Assembly: GCA_015064395.1 (NCBI GenBank)
Contig: SVSH01000023.1
Span: forward strand, 1-34,063
DNA length: 34,063 nt
DNA from: Oscillospiraceae bacterium
GTDB taxonomy: Bacteria > Bacillota > Clostridia > Oscillospirales > CAG-272
Direction of reading: 5' to 3'
The translations under genes and the position numbers were made by a program. Each line of letters begins with the position of its first letter. Positions within the stretch are counted from its first letter, which is position 1. A model generated the notes under the pieces. It was given only the letters and a program-made list of their open reading frames with translations, was not told the DNA's origin and searched no databases. Below, piece by piece: positions 1 to 6,879 of the stretch.

Positions 1-1
1 A

Positions 2-559
2 GTCGCAGATAAATACCATTCTGTGGCAGTTCAGTCGGCTAAAAACCAGCTCGACAAGGTTTTTAGTGTCAATGTTATCAGTGGCGGTGACCCCTTGGAG
101 ATCTACACCGATCGCGAGGGCGAGGTGATCTTCAAAAAGTATTCGCCCATCGGCGAATTGGCCGGCTTTGCGTCGCAGTACGCCGAGACGCTGCACAAGA
201 CCTGCTCGTTGGCCGTTGTGATCTGCGACCGCGATGCCGTGATCGCAAGCTCGGGTGTGTCGCGCAAGGAATACACCGACAAGCCGCTGTCGGACGAGCT
301 GGAGCGCATCATCGCCGGCCGTAATCTTTACGTCTGGCACGAGGGCGAGGAAAAGCTGCCTGTGCTTGGCGGGAGCGCTGAGGGCTCGCATTTTATCAGC
401 TGCGCCATGCCCATCATCAGCGAGGGCGACATCATCGGCTGCGTGGCCTCCGTTCAGCCCTGGGAGGAGGGACGAGGCGGGTCGGTGCCTACGGGCGACG
501 TGGAGGCCAAGCTGATCCAGACCGCCGCCGGCTTCCTCGGCAGACAACTGGAGAGTTAA
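2..559 (+). CDS. spoVT: Stage V sporulation protein T (SpoVT), 5'-partial or chimeric N-terminus
   Basis: SpoVT is a forespore DNA-binding regulator that tunes sigma-G-dependent genes. The family has an N-terminal AbrB-type swapped-hairpin DNA-binding domain followed by a GAF domain. The segment from GDPLEI through the C-terminal AAGFLGRQLE matches the SpoVT family closely: the end of the AbrB domain (DREGEVIFKKYSPI) and the GAF domain (AVVICDRDAV, PIISEGDIIGCV). The first roughly 28 codons do not. Where the family has the LGRVVIPKEIRRTL-type DNA-binding strand, this frame reads an unrelated sequence that stays open to the window edge. A GTG at 23 is only a formal start. Either the gene is joined to foreign sequence near base 84 (window or assembly edge) or the DNA-binding half has diverged beyond recognition. 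The other two forward frames do not restore the missing domain. The assignment of the remainder is firm. A hairpin terminator follows 4 bp after the stop. Confidence 0.85.
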   Translation, partial: VADKYHSVAVQSAKNQLDKVFSVNVISGGDPLEIYTDREGEVIFKKYSPIGELAGFASQYAETLHKTCSLAVVICDRDAVIASSGVSRKEYTDKPLSDELERIIAGRNLYVWHEGEEKLPVLGGSAEGSHFISCAMPIISEGDIIGCVASVQPWEEGRGGSVPTGDVEAKLIQTAAGFLGRQLES

Positions 560-562
560 ATG

Positions 563-593
563 AAAAAAAGAGGCTTCAAAAAGCCTCTTTTTT
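563..593. terminator. Bidirectional hairpin terminator between spoVT and dnaC
   Basis: A perfect stem of AAGAGGCTT against AAGCCTCTT is flanked by an A-run on the left and a T-run on the right. It can therefore stop transcripts from both directions. It lies between the convergent stops of spoVT (559) and the helicase loader gene (598). Confidence 0.9.
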
Positions 594-597
594 ACGT

Positions 598-1605
598 TTA
601 CGGCATCGACTTATCGTTTGCCGTCATCGATTTTTTGCGCCGGACGTCGGTGCCCAGGAACAAAAGGACTTGATACTCGCCAAAGAGACGGCTGGTGATG
701 CGGTCCCAATAGCGGCGGCGCAGCTCCTCCTGCATCAGGTTGGTGCTGATGATGGTCGGGCGGCGCAGATTGAGTCGGGTGTTGATGACGTTGTACAGCG
801 TTGAGACGGTGAACTGGTTGCTTACCTCGGTGCCCAGGTCGTCGATGATGAGCAGATCCACGTTGTAATAGCGGTTAACGTCGCTCTCGTCGGAAGGCCC
901 GGATGCGTTGCCGAAGCGCTCGGCCTCAAAGGCGGCGAGCATGCCGACGGCGGTGGTGTACAGCACATCGTGCCCGGCGTCCAGCACCGTTTTGGCCACG
1001 GCGGTGGACAGGTGTGTCTTGCCAAGGCCCGTTCCGCCGACGAGCAGCAGGTTGTCGCTCCCCGGGGAGAAATTGTCCGCCCAGGTGCGCAACGTCTGCA
1101 CTACGGTTCTCATGACGCGCAATGCTTTTTCATCGTTTTTGAAGTAATCCAGCGAATAATTGTCAAAGCTCTGTTCTCGAAGAAGATTGCCCAGTCCCGA
1201 CGTCTCATATCCCGCCAGGCGCAGCTTGCGGCGCATACACTCGCACATGGAGCTGTCGTCGAGAAAGCCGGTGTCACTGCACTTGGGGCACTCGTAACGA
1301 AGCTCGGTGTAGTCAGCGGGGAAGCCGGCGGCGATGAGAAGCTGACCGCGCTTTTGGAGCAACGATTCGTTCTTTTGGCGCAATGCGGCAATGGCTGCCT
1401 GTCGGGCTTGTTCGTTGTCGCCGTGCTCGAGCGAGGCCTTCATGATCTCAAGGCCGACGCCTGAAAGGGCGCGGTGGATGTCCCGCACCTCGGGGATGAG
1501 CAGCTCAACCTCGCGGCGGCGACGCTCGGCGTCATCCCGAGCGCGCAGATATTTGGTTTCGTATTCCTGTCGGATACGACGGTAATTTTGCGGATTATAA
1601 GGCAT
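598..1605 (-). CDS. dnaC: Replicative helicase loader / primosomal ATPase (DnaC/DnaI family)
   Basis: This 335-residue AAA+ ATPase would load the replicative helicase onto DNA during initiation or restart. Visible features, in order, are an N-terminal charged helical region (1-95), a zinc-binding cluster with CPKC at about 106-109 and CEC at 121-123, a Walker A (GGTGLGKTH, about 190-198), a Walker B (LLIIDDLGTE, about 251-260) and a sensor-like STN at about 298. The Cys cluster is typical of DnaI and of clostridial 'DnaC' loaders. The start is supported by AGAGGAGG at 1611-1618. It follows dnaD by 30 bp in the same orientation and is the last gene before the terminator. The dnaD-dnaC pairing matches the Firmicutes primosome. 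IstB-like transposase helpers share this ATPase, but no insertion-sequence partner is present. Confidence 0.92.
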   Translation of the reverse strand: MPYNPQNYRRIRQEYETKYLRARDDAERRRREVELLIPEVRDIHRALSGVGLEIMKASLEHGDNEQARQAAIAALRQKNESLLQKRGQLLIAAGFPADYTELRYECPKCSDTGFLDDSSMCECMRRKLRLAGYETSGLGNLLREQSFDNYSLDYFKNDEKALRVMRTVVQTLRTWADNFSPGSDNLLLVGGTGLGKTHLSTAVAKTVLDAGHDVLYTTAVGMLAAFEAERFGNASGPSDESDVNRYYNVDLLIIDDLGTEVSNQFTVSTLYNVINTRLNLRRPTIISTNLMQEELRRRYWDRITSRLFGEYQVLLFLGTDVRRKKSMTANDKSMP

Positions 1606-1635
1606 GGTGACCTCCTCTTGATTGTTGTGGCGCGC

Positions 1636-2652
1636 TTACTTTTTCTTTTCTAATTCGAAATCGTCGCCAAAGCTACGCTTGAGAGCAGCGGCAAAGAAGT
1701 CGTCGGTGTCAAAGCTATTGCCCGGTGCGGTCGGATTTTTCGGAGCCGCCGCGCGCTCTTGCTCGGCTTGATCGATTTGCTTGAGCGTGCGAAGACCTGC
1801 CGCGTCCCAACGCTCCAGGATGGAGTTGGCGTAAGGAATGGAGGCTTTGCCAATGGCATCAGCCGTGATCTCATAGGCGCGGGTGATGACGTCAAGACCG
1901 TAATGGAAGGTGAACAGCCAGGTGTTGATCATTTTGCGCTCTTTGGTGGTCAGTGCCCGTGTGCTGATGCCAAACAGCGAACGCAGCTTGCCCTCGACCT
2001 CCTGCAGCTCCTCCTTTTGCTTGAGGCATTCCTGCAGGGCGTCCGGGGTGGTGATGCCTTCGTCATACAGAGAGAAGGCCAGCTTTTCGGCGTAGCGAAC
2101 GCTCTTCTTGCCCATCTTGGCGCAGTGCGCCAAAAGCAGCAGCAGATATTCGCTGTCAACGTTTAAGTAGTCTACGATCCCCAAGAGAATGCTGGTCTCG
2201 TGGGTGCTGAATACCTTGCCCAAAATGCGGGTGCATTCGTCGACCAGGGCAGCCAGCTCTCGGCGATTTTCCAGCAGTGCTACCAGCTCCTCGGTCGTGT
2301 AGCGGGGAAGCGTGGAGGGTGCCGGCGTAACGGCCGCGGCCGAGTCTGCCACTTTAGTGGTGGGCTTGTCTGCGCCGGGGGACTGTTCTATGACTTCGAC
2401 AGGAGCGCCTGCCTTTTTCTCGCCGCCGGTGCTCGATATGAGCAAGCCGGCGCCGCGCCAGTAACCCAGCGCGTCGGCGATGGCGTCGGTGTCACAGCCG
2501 ATCTCCTGGGCCATTTTTTCCCGGGAGAGATTGCCGCCGCCCGATACCAACAGCAACACCTTTAGGGTAGTTGCATCAACGTCGGACAGGCGGGACAGCA
2601 CGGACGAGGGCAGATTGAGCACGCCGTCGCCGTAATGTAATTTATATTTCAT
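1636..2652 (-). CDS. dnaD: DnaD-domain primosome protein
   Basis: DnaD-type proteins remodel DNA at origins and forks and help recruit the helicase-loader complex. This 338-residue protein has an N-terminal winged-helix-like part (about 1-80), a low-complexity Ala/Pro/Thr linker (about 80-115), then two DnaB_2/DnaD-type helical repeats (about 116-220 and 228-295). The C-terminal module holds the conserved YxxxIxxxW pattern (YANSILERW), which is linked to single-strand DNA binding in DnaD. The start is supported by AAGGAG about 10 bp upstream. It lies 23 bp after rex and 30 bp before the helicase loader gene, so it is very likely co-transcribed with them. The two-repeat form is common in Clostridia. 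Confidence 0.9.
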   Translation of the reverse strand: MKYKLHYGDGVLNLPSSVLSRLSDVDATTLKVLLLVSGGGNLSREKMAQEIGCDTDAIADALGYWRGAGLLISSTGGEKKAGAPVEVIEQSPGADKPTTKVADSAAAVTPAPSTLPRYTTEELVALLENRRELAALVDECTRILGKVFSTHETSILLGIVDYLNVDSEYLLLLLAHCAKMGKKSVRYAEKLAFSLYDEGITTPDALQECLKQKEELQEVEGKLRSLFGISTRALTTKERKMINTWLFTFHYGLDVITRAYEITADAIGKASIPYANSILERWDAAGLRTLKQIDQAEQERAAAPKNPTAPGNSFDTDDFFAAALKRSFGDDFELEKKK

Positions 2653-2675
2653 ACAGAGATAACTCCTTGGAATAG

Positions 2676-3389
2676 TCAGTCTTGTTCCGGCATGTGGACC
2701 TCGCGGTCAGCACACAGCTTGTAGTTCAGCGTCATCAGTGAGTCACCCAAATGGACGTTCTCGACGATCATGCTGTCGTCTCGGAAGGGAAGCTCGGCTC
2801 CCGTGAAGTTCCAAAGCCCTCGTACGCCAAGATCCATCAACTGCTCCGACACCTCAACGACGGCATTTTTAGGCAAGGTCAGAACGGCGAAATCCACTTG
2901 GTTTTGCTTGCAGAAGTCAGCCAGCGTGTCCATATGCGCGACGGTGAGCGACCCGAATTGGGTGTTGACGATATTGGGGGCAATGTCGAACAGACCAATG
3001 ATGTCAACGCCCCTCTTTTCGAACATAGAGGAACGGACCAGGGCACGTCCGAGGTCACCGACACCGATGACGATGGCAGTAAGCCCTGCGCCGACGCCCA
3101 AGATCTCGCAGATCTTGGCGTACAGATAGTTGACGTTGTAGCCGTAGCCCTGCTGTCCAAAGCCGCCAAAGCAGTTGAGGTCCTGGCGGATCTGGGAGGC
3201 GGTGACGTTCATCAGGGCGGACAATTCACCGGAGCTGATACGCATTTTTCCCTGGCGAAGCAGTTCGCGCAGGTAACGGAAATAACGGGGCAAGCGCTTG
3301 ATGACCGCCTGGGAAACGGCGGGGCGTTCGCTTTCGTTTGCTGTGGGAAGGTCAGATATGGGCATCATCGGATTGGAGTCGTTGTTCAT
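2676..3389 (-). CDS. rex: Redox-sensing transcriptional repressor Rex
   Basis: Rex represses fermentation and hydrogen-metabolism genes when NADH/NAD+ is low and leaves DNA when NADH binds. The 237-residue product has a roughly 25-residue N-terminal tail, then the winged helix typical of Rex (KRLPRYFRYLRELL, then SGELSALMNVTASQIRQDL), then a Rossmann fold with GVGDLGRAL, and finally the domain-swap helix. I chose the ATG at 3389 because AAAGGAG lies just upstream. The frame is open as far as 3800, but that would overlap tsaD and lacks homology. It sits between tsaD and dnaD, and a 148-bp leader separates it from tsaD. No convincing Rex operator palindrome is visible in that leader. Confidence 0.95.
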   Translation of the reverse strand: MNNDSNPMMPISDLPTANESERPAVSQAVIKRLPRYFRYLRELLRQGKMRISSGELSALMNVTASQIRQDLNCFGGFGQQGYGYNVNYLYAKICEILGVGAGLTAIVIGVGDLGRALVRSSMFEKRGVDIIGLFDIAPNIVNTQFGSLTVAHMDTLADFCKQNQVDFAVLTLPKNAVVEVSEQLMDLGVRGLWNFTGAELPFRDDSMIVENVHLGDSLMTLNYKLCADREVHMPEQD

Positions 3390-3430
3390 ATTGGGTGCTC
3401 CTTTTGTTGAAAATTGGAAAAAAACGATAG

Positions 3431-3526
3431 TTTTCCACAGAAAAGGGACAAAAAACGACGCAAATCGGCAGTAAAGTCCCGCGCAGAGACGGCAATTGTG
3501 GAAAAAATGGTTGCTTATGTGGAAAA
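3431..3526. promoter_or_regulatory. Cluster of three DnaA-box-like 9-mers (TTTTCCACA)
   Basis: The gap between tsaD and rex (3390-3537) holds three exact copies of TTTTCCACA. One is on the plus strand at 3431-3439. Two are on the minus strand at 3497-3505 and 3518-3526, 21 bp apart, which is two helical turns. Each differs by one base from the DnaA-box consensus TTATCCACA. The dnaD and helicase loader genes lie downstream. A regulatory DnaA-binding role is an inference. I see no strong sigma-A promoter in this gap. Confidence 0.4.
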
Positions 3527-3537
3527 GTGGAACAGCC

Positions 3538-4548
3538 TTACATAACGTCTGCGGCGCAGGCGTTGAGCGAGGTGTCGGACACGTGCCCCGCCATATACTC
3601 GAAATATCCGGCGGCGGCGACCATGGCGCCGTTGTCTCCGCACAAGGAAAGGGGCGGCGCGACCAGCTTGACGCCGCGGCGCTGACACAGATCTCCCAAG
3701 GCACGGCGCAAGTGGGAGTTTGCCGCAACACCGCCCGCCATGACCAGCGTGCCAAGTCCCGTCTGTTCCAGGGCGAGATCGACCTTCTTTTGGATGGCAT
3801 GCACGATGGTGGCGGTGTAAGAGGCCGCGAGGTCGGCGCGGTTGATGTCCTCCCCGCGCTGATTGGCCGAGTTGATGAGATTGAGAGCGGCCGTCTTCAG
3901 ACCGCTGAAGGAAAAGGCAAGCTCGCTTCCTGCCAGTGCCGGCGAGGGGAGCTTGAAGGCGGTGGCATCGCCCTCGTAGGCCAGCTTGTCCAGGGCGGCA
4001 CCGCCCGGGTAGGGCAGGCCGATCACGCGGCCGATCTTATCAAAGGCCTCGCCTGCCGCGTCGTCGCGCGTGCAGCCGATCTCCTCAAATTCGGTCTCGC
4101 CCGTCACACAATACAGCGAGGTATGTCCTCCCGATACCACCAGAGCAAGGAAGGGCGGGCGCAGGTCGGGGTCGGCGAGATACGCCGCGGCGACGTGGGC
4201 GTGGATGTGATTGACCGAGATGAGGGGAATGTTGTGGGCAAAGGCCAGCGACTTGGCAAAGTTGACGCCCACGAGCAAGGCACCGATGAGCCCCGGGTGA
4301 GTGGTGACTGCCACCGCGCCGATGTCGGAGAGGGACAGCCCCGCCGTGTCCAGCGCTTCGTAGGTGATGCGGCTGATGGCCTCCACGTGCGCGCGGCTGG
4401 CGATCTCGGGCACGACGCCGCCATACAGACGGTGGGTGTCTATCTGGGATGCGACGATGTTGGCGCAAATGTCGCGCCGACCCTCGTCCATACGCACGAT
4501 GGCGGCGGACGTTTCGTCGCAGGAGCTTTCAATTCCTAATACGTACAT
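3538..4548 (-). CDS. tsaD: tRNA N6-adenosine threonylcarbamoyltransferase TsaD
   Basis: TsaD transfers threonylcarbamoyl from TC-AMP to A37 of ANN-decoding tRNAs, working with TsaB and TsaE. The 336-residue product has the family start (MYVLGIESSCDETSAA), the metal-binding HIHAH motif (about 110-120), VVSGGHTSL, the GEAFDKIGR segment, and the C-terminal GGVAANSHLR and CGDNGAM motifs. Length and motifs are standard. It begins 3 bp after rimI, with AAAGGAT overlapping the rimI end as its binding site. TsaB and TsaE, often adjacent in Firmicutes, are not in this window, so their genes must lie elsewhere. The gene is oriented with the leftward cluster. Confidence 0.97.
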   Translation of the reverse strand: MYVLGIESSCDETSAAIVRMDEGRRDICANIVASQIDTHRLYGGVVPEIASRAHVEAISRITYEALDTAGLSLSDIGAVAVTTHPGLIGALLVGVNFAKSLAFAHNIPLISVNHIHAHVAAAYLADPDLRPPFLALVVSGGHTSLYCVTGETEFEEIGCTRDDAAGEAFDKIGRVIGLPYPGGAALDKLAYEGDATAFKLPSPALAGSELAFSFSGLKTAALNLINSANQRGEDINRADLAASYTATIVHAIQKKVDLALEQTGLGTLVMAGGVAANSHLRRALGDLCQRRGVKLVAPPLSLCGDNGAMVAAAGYFEYMAGHVSDTSLNACAADVM

Positions 4549-4551
4549 ATC

Positions 4552-5016
4552 TCAATCCTTTTTGGGTGATGTGCCACGGGAGAGGGCTGCCTGCATCAGC
4601 AGCGCATCCTCCGTGGGGTGGCGGTAAAAATTCTTTCGGCGGCCAACAAGGGTAAAGCCGAGGGACTGGTACAGTGCGATAGCGGCTTCGTTGGAGGGGC
4701 GCACTTCAAGGTAAACAAAGGCAAGATCCAATGATGCGGCCTTGGCAAGGAGAGCCTCGACGACAGCCCGTCCGAGTCCCTGTCTGCGGGTGCTTGGATG
4801 GGTGGCCACGTTGGTGATGGAGCCCTCGTCAGCGGCATAGGTCATGCCGACGTAGGCAAGCACCTGTCCGTCCTCGTTTGCGGCGACGTATCCTGTGCCG
4901 TGGTCGCGGCAAAGCACCCCGAGGGCCTGCTCACTCCAGGGCTCATGGGGAAAACAAAGCTGTTCCAGTGCGGCAACGTCGGACAGATGCTCCGGCGCCA
5001 AGGGCAGGACGCGCAT
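4552..5016 (-). CDS. rimI: GNAT N-acetyltransferase, RimI type (ribosomal protein S18 alanine acetyltransferase)
   Basis: RimI acetylates the N-terminal alanine of ribosomal protein S18 and possibly other proteins. The 154-residue product has the GNAT fold with the acetyl-CoA loop RRQGLGRAVV (about 80-90), the strand LEVRPSNEAAIALYQSLGF typical of RimI, and the following RRKNFYRHPTEDALLM. The family match is good and the rimI-tsaD pairing is a recurrent gene order. The start is either this ATG at 5016, overlapping the upstream TGA, or a GTG one codon earlier giving a GTGA overlap; no strong ribosome site separates them. Translational coupling with the upstream lipoprotein gene is likely. Confidence 0.88.
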   Translation of the reverse strand: MRVLPLAPEHLSDVAALEQLCFPHEPWSEQALGVLCRDHGTGYVAANEDGQVLAYVGMTYAADEGSITNVATHPSTRRQGLGRAVVEALLAKAASLDLAFVYLEVRPSNEAAIALYQSLGFTLVGRRKNFYRHPTEDALLMQAALSRGTSPKKD

Positions 5017-5756
5017 CACGGCTGATCGGTCTCGCCCTCGGGCGTGGGGGCGAGCTCCTCGTTGTCCAACAGGCGGAAGACGGTATCGTCGATGGCGACA
5101 AAGCGGTCGGTATAGCGATCATACAGGAAGGTGTTGCCCAGACTGACCTCGGCGTCCTCTCCTGCTTCGTTTTTCACAACGTCATAGATATCCTCGCCGT
5201 ACTGCAGCAGCTTGATGCTGTAATACAGCCCGGGGGCGTTTTGGGACGTGAAGCGAAGCACGTAGATGCGCTTCGGAGTGAGATAAGAGGGATAGGTCAC
5301 GTTGGCACCCGACACGATGGCGGCCTGCAGGTCGTCAAGGACAGGGGCGTGCTCCTCCTTGTCGGCGTGCAAGGTCAACTCACTGATGACGGTGGCAGTG
5401 TTGGTGCAGACGTAGGCAGCGGACAGCTTCCACGCATCAAACAGCACGGGAGAGGCGTCGCGGTCGTAGTACACGTCGCCAAAGGACGAGCAAAGATATT
5501 TCGTAGGAGATTGTCCTACAACCTCATAGAGCGTCTGGGTCATGCCGGCAAGATCGACCGTCCCGTATTCCTCACCGCGGGCGATGGGCTCGTAGGCGGG
5601 GGGCAGGACGCTGTAATAGGTGTCGGTTTTTTTATCGAAATAAGTGTCGCCCGAAGCGGTGATGACGTGCAGCTTGTTGCCGCAGGAGACGAGTAGCATG
5701 AGCATTGCCAGCAAAAGCGCAAGGGCAGTCAGGCTTCTTTTGGAAAATGAGAGCAT
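5016..5756 (-). CDS. Putative lipoprotein of unknown function
   Basis: I do not recognise a named family. The 246-residue product starts with a basic, then strongly hydrophobic segment (SKRSLTALALLLAMLMLL) ending in the lipobox-like LVSC followed by GN. It is therefore probably exported and lipid-anchored. The mature part is soluble and mixed alpha/beta, with several Tyr-Asp rich stretches (TYFDKKTDTYYSVLP, DVYYDRDASP, FLYDRYTDRF), and ends in a Pro/Glu-rich tail. I chose the ATG at 5756 because AAGGAT lies upstream and because the longer reading would overlap the deaminase gene and place the signal internally. It lies between comEB and rimI, 34 bp after the former, and is probably co-transcribed. 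Confidence 0.75.
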   Translation of the reverse strand: MLSFSKRSLTALALLLAMLMLLVSCGNKLHVITASGDTYFDKKTDTYYSVLPPAYEPIARGEEYGTVDLAGMTQTLYEVVGQSPTKYLCSSFGDVYYDRDASPVLFDAWKLSAAYVCTNTATVISELTLHADKEEHAPVLDDLQAAIVSGANVTYPSYLTPKRIYVLRFTSQNAPGLYYSIKLLQYGEDIYDVVKNEAGEDAEVSLGNTFLYDRYTDRFVAIDDTVFRLLDNEELAPTPEGETDQP

Positions 5757-5790
5757 AGTGATCCTTTCGTGCCGTGGGTGCGGCGAGACG

Positions 5791-6279
5791 TTAATAGCCA
5801 AATACTCCGCTTAAGGAGTCGTCGTTTTCGATCCAGTCCTGCACGTCAACGATGTGGAATTTTTCCTTGGTGTCACGGAAAACAACGCGCGAGATACCGG
5901 CGTTGATGATCATGCGCTTGCACATCATGCAGGAGCAGATGTCGCCCACGATAGAGCCGTCTGTGGGGGAGACGCAGGTCTGGTACAGCGTCGCACCCAG
6001 CATTTGGTCGCGGGGGGCGGAGATGATGGCGTTGGCTTCGGCATGGACCGAGCGGCACATCTCGTAGCGCTCGCCGCGGGGGATCTGCAGCTTTTCGCGC
6101 ATACAGTACTGCAGATCGGTGCAGTTTTTGCGTCCGCGGGGGGCGCCGTTGTATCCCGTGGCGATGATCACGTCGTCCTTGACGATGATGGCACCGTATT
6201 TTTTGCGAAGACAAGTGCTTCGTTCAGCAACCGTTTGAGCAATGTCAAGATAGTAATTGTGCTTGGAAACGCGCTCCAT
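5791..6279 (-). CDS. comEB: dCMP deaminase (ComEB-type cytidine/deoxycytidylate deaminase)
   Basis: This zinc enzyme converts dCMP to dUMP and so feeds dTMP synthesis. The 162-residue product shows the zinc site in HAEANAI (ligand His and proton-shuttling Glu) and the second half CSCMMCKR (two Cys ligands). It also shows TGYNGAPRG and the Cys-rich insert around NCTDLQYCMRE seen in dCMP deaminases. A strong AAAGGAG lies 10 bp before the ATG at 6279. It is the first gene of the leftward unit read from the promoter at 6330-6358. The name comEB follows the Bacillus homologue; no competence gene is adjacent. Confidence 0.92.
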   Translation of the reverse strand: MERVSKHNYYLDIAQTVAERSTCLRKKYGAIIVKDDVIIATGYNGAPRGRKNCTDLQYCMREKLQIPRGERYEMCRSVHAEANAIISAPRDQMLGATLYQTCVSPTDGSIVGDICSCMMCKRMIINAGISRVVFRDTKEKFHIVDVQDWIENDDSLSGVFGY

Positions 6280-6329
6280 GTGGGGTTCTCCTTTGCTATA
6301 TACAAAAATGCAGACAGATAGATAGTTTA

Positions 6330-6358
6330 ATTATAATACATCTTTCTCGCAAAATCAA
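6330..6358 (-). promoter_or_regulatory. Sigma-A promoter of the comEB-rimI-tsaD-rex-dnaD-dnaC unit
   Basis: On the minus strand, TTGATT (6353-6358) is followed after 17 bp by TATAAT (6330-6335). It is the only clear promoter upstream of the seven co-oriented genes ending at 598. Secondary promoters inside the unit, for example before rex, are not excluded. Confidence 0.85.
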
Positions 6359-6384
6359 GGGGATTTGACAATTTTTCAAGGACA

Positions 6385-6421
6385 AAAAAGGAGAGAACGC
6401 ACAGCGCGTTCTCTCCTTTTT
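6385..6421 (-). terminator. Hairpin terminator of the small coiled-coil gene
   Basis: A 13-bp perfect stem (GGAGAGAACGC... against GCGTTCTCTCC) closes a short loop. On the minus strand a T-run follows. It isolates the gene ending at 6433 from the comEB promoter just beyond. Confidence 0.92.
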
Positions 6422-6432
6422 GAGAGGGAGGA

Positions 6433-6741
6433 TCAATCCTCGGCCTCGGTCTCCTTTGCGATCTTCTTTTCCAGACACGCGATCTCCTCCTGCAGGGCGG
6501 CAATTTCTGCTACCTTGTCTGCTACGGCGTCACATTCCGGCGCCTCGGATTCAGCGTCGCTTTGGTTCATTTTCTCAAAGGTCAGCTTACCCAATTCCAG
6601 GTAAGCGTCCTCCATTTCTGCCTTTTTTGCCGAGATCTTCAGACGGATGGCTGCCTCCTCGGTCAGCTGCTCTACCTTGCGGCTGGCCTTTTTGGCGAAG
6701 CCGTCTACACTTTTACAAATATCGTCCCACGTGGATGCCAT
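6433..6741 (-). CDS. Small coiled-coil protein of unknown function
   Basis: The 102-residue acidic product has no membrane segment. It is predicted almost wholly helical: a basic/amphipathic first helix (DDICKSVDGFAKKASRKVEQLTEEAA), a middle helix with LELGKLTFEKMN, and a C-terminal coiled coil (VAEIAALQEEIACLEKKIAKE) with clear heptads. The general layout resembles short clostridial proteins in which such helices precede a zinc ribbon, but here no ribbon follows and only scattered Cys are present. I chose the ATG at 6741 because GCAGGAGG lies 6-12 bp upstream. It is a monocistronic unit with its own consensus promoter (6784-6812) and terminator (6385-6421), so it is probably well expressed. 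I assign no function. Confidence 0.8.
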   Translation of the reverse strand: MASTWDDICKSVDGFAKKASRKVEQLTEEAAIRLKISAKKAEMEDAYLELGKLTFEKMNQSDAESEAPECDAVADKVAEIAALQEEIACLEKKIAKETEAED

Positions 6742-6783
6742 ACGTACCTCCTGCACTCTCATCGAGCGATTTTATCTACTACC

Positions 6784-6812
6784 ATTATATCCGACATAAC
6801 GATTGCTGTCAA
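6784..6812 (-). promoter_or_regulatory. Perfect-consensus sigma-A promoter of the coiled-coil gene
   Basis: On the minus strand, TTGACA (6807-6812), a 17-bp spacer and TATAAT (6784-6789) match the full sigma-A consensus. The predicted start is about 35 bp before the ribosome-binding site. Confidence 0.93.
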
Positions 6813-6817
6813 GGGGA

Positions 6818-6847
6818 TGTATGAAAAAGTTTGAAGGTGGCATACTA
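6818..6847 (+). promoter_or_regulatory. Forespore (sigma-G/sigma-F type) promoter of spoVAC
   Basis: TGTATG (6818-6823), a 17-bp spacer and CATACTA (6841-6847) fit the known forespore sigma-factor pattern (TGHATR, then CATACTA-like). The position directly before spoVAC, a known sigma-G regulon gene, supports it. The last base is also the A of an ATG at 6847. That ATG would lie upstream of the transcription start, so translation should begin at 6880. Confidence 0.72.
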
Positions 6848-6879
6848 TGATCAATCATGACCTGAAAGTGAGAAAACGT

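Noticed and set aside
598-1605. IstB transposition helper
   Set aside because: The ATPase family is shared, but the Cys cluster, the adjacent dnaD and the absence of an IS21-type transposase favour the helicase loader.
3390-3800. Longer rex start at 3800
   Set aside because: It would overlap tsaD by over 260 bp and adds 137 residues without homology. ATG 3389 has a good ribosome site.
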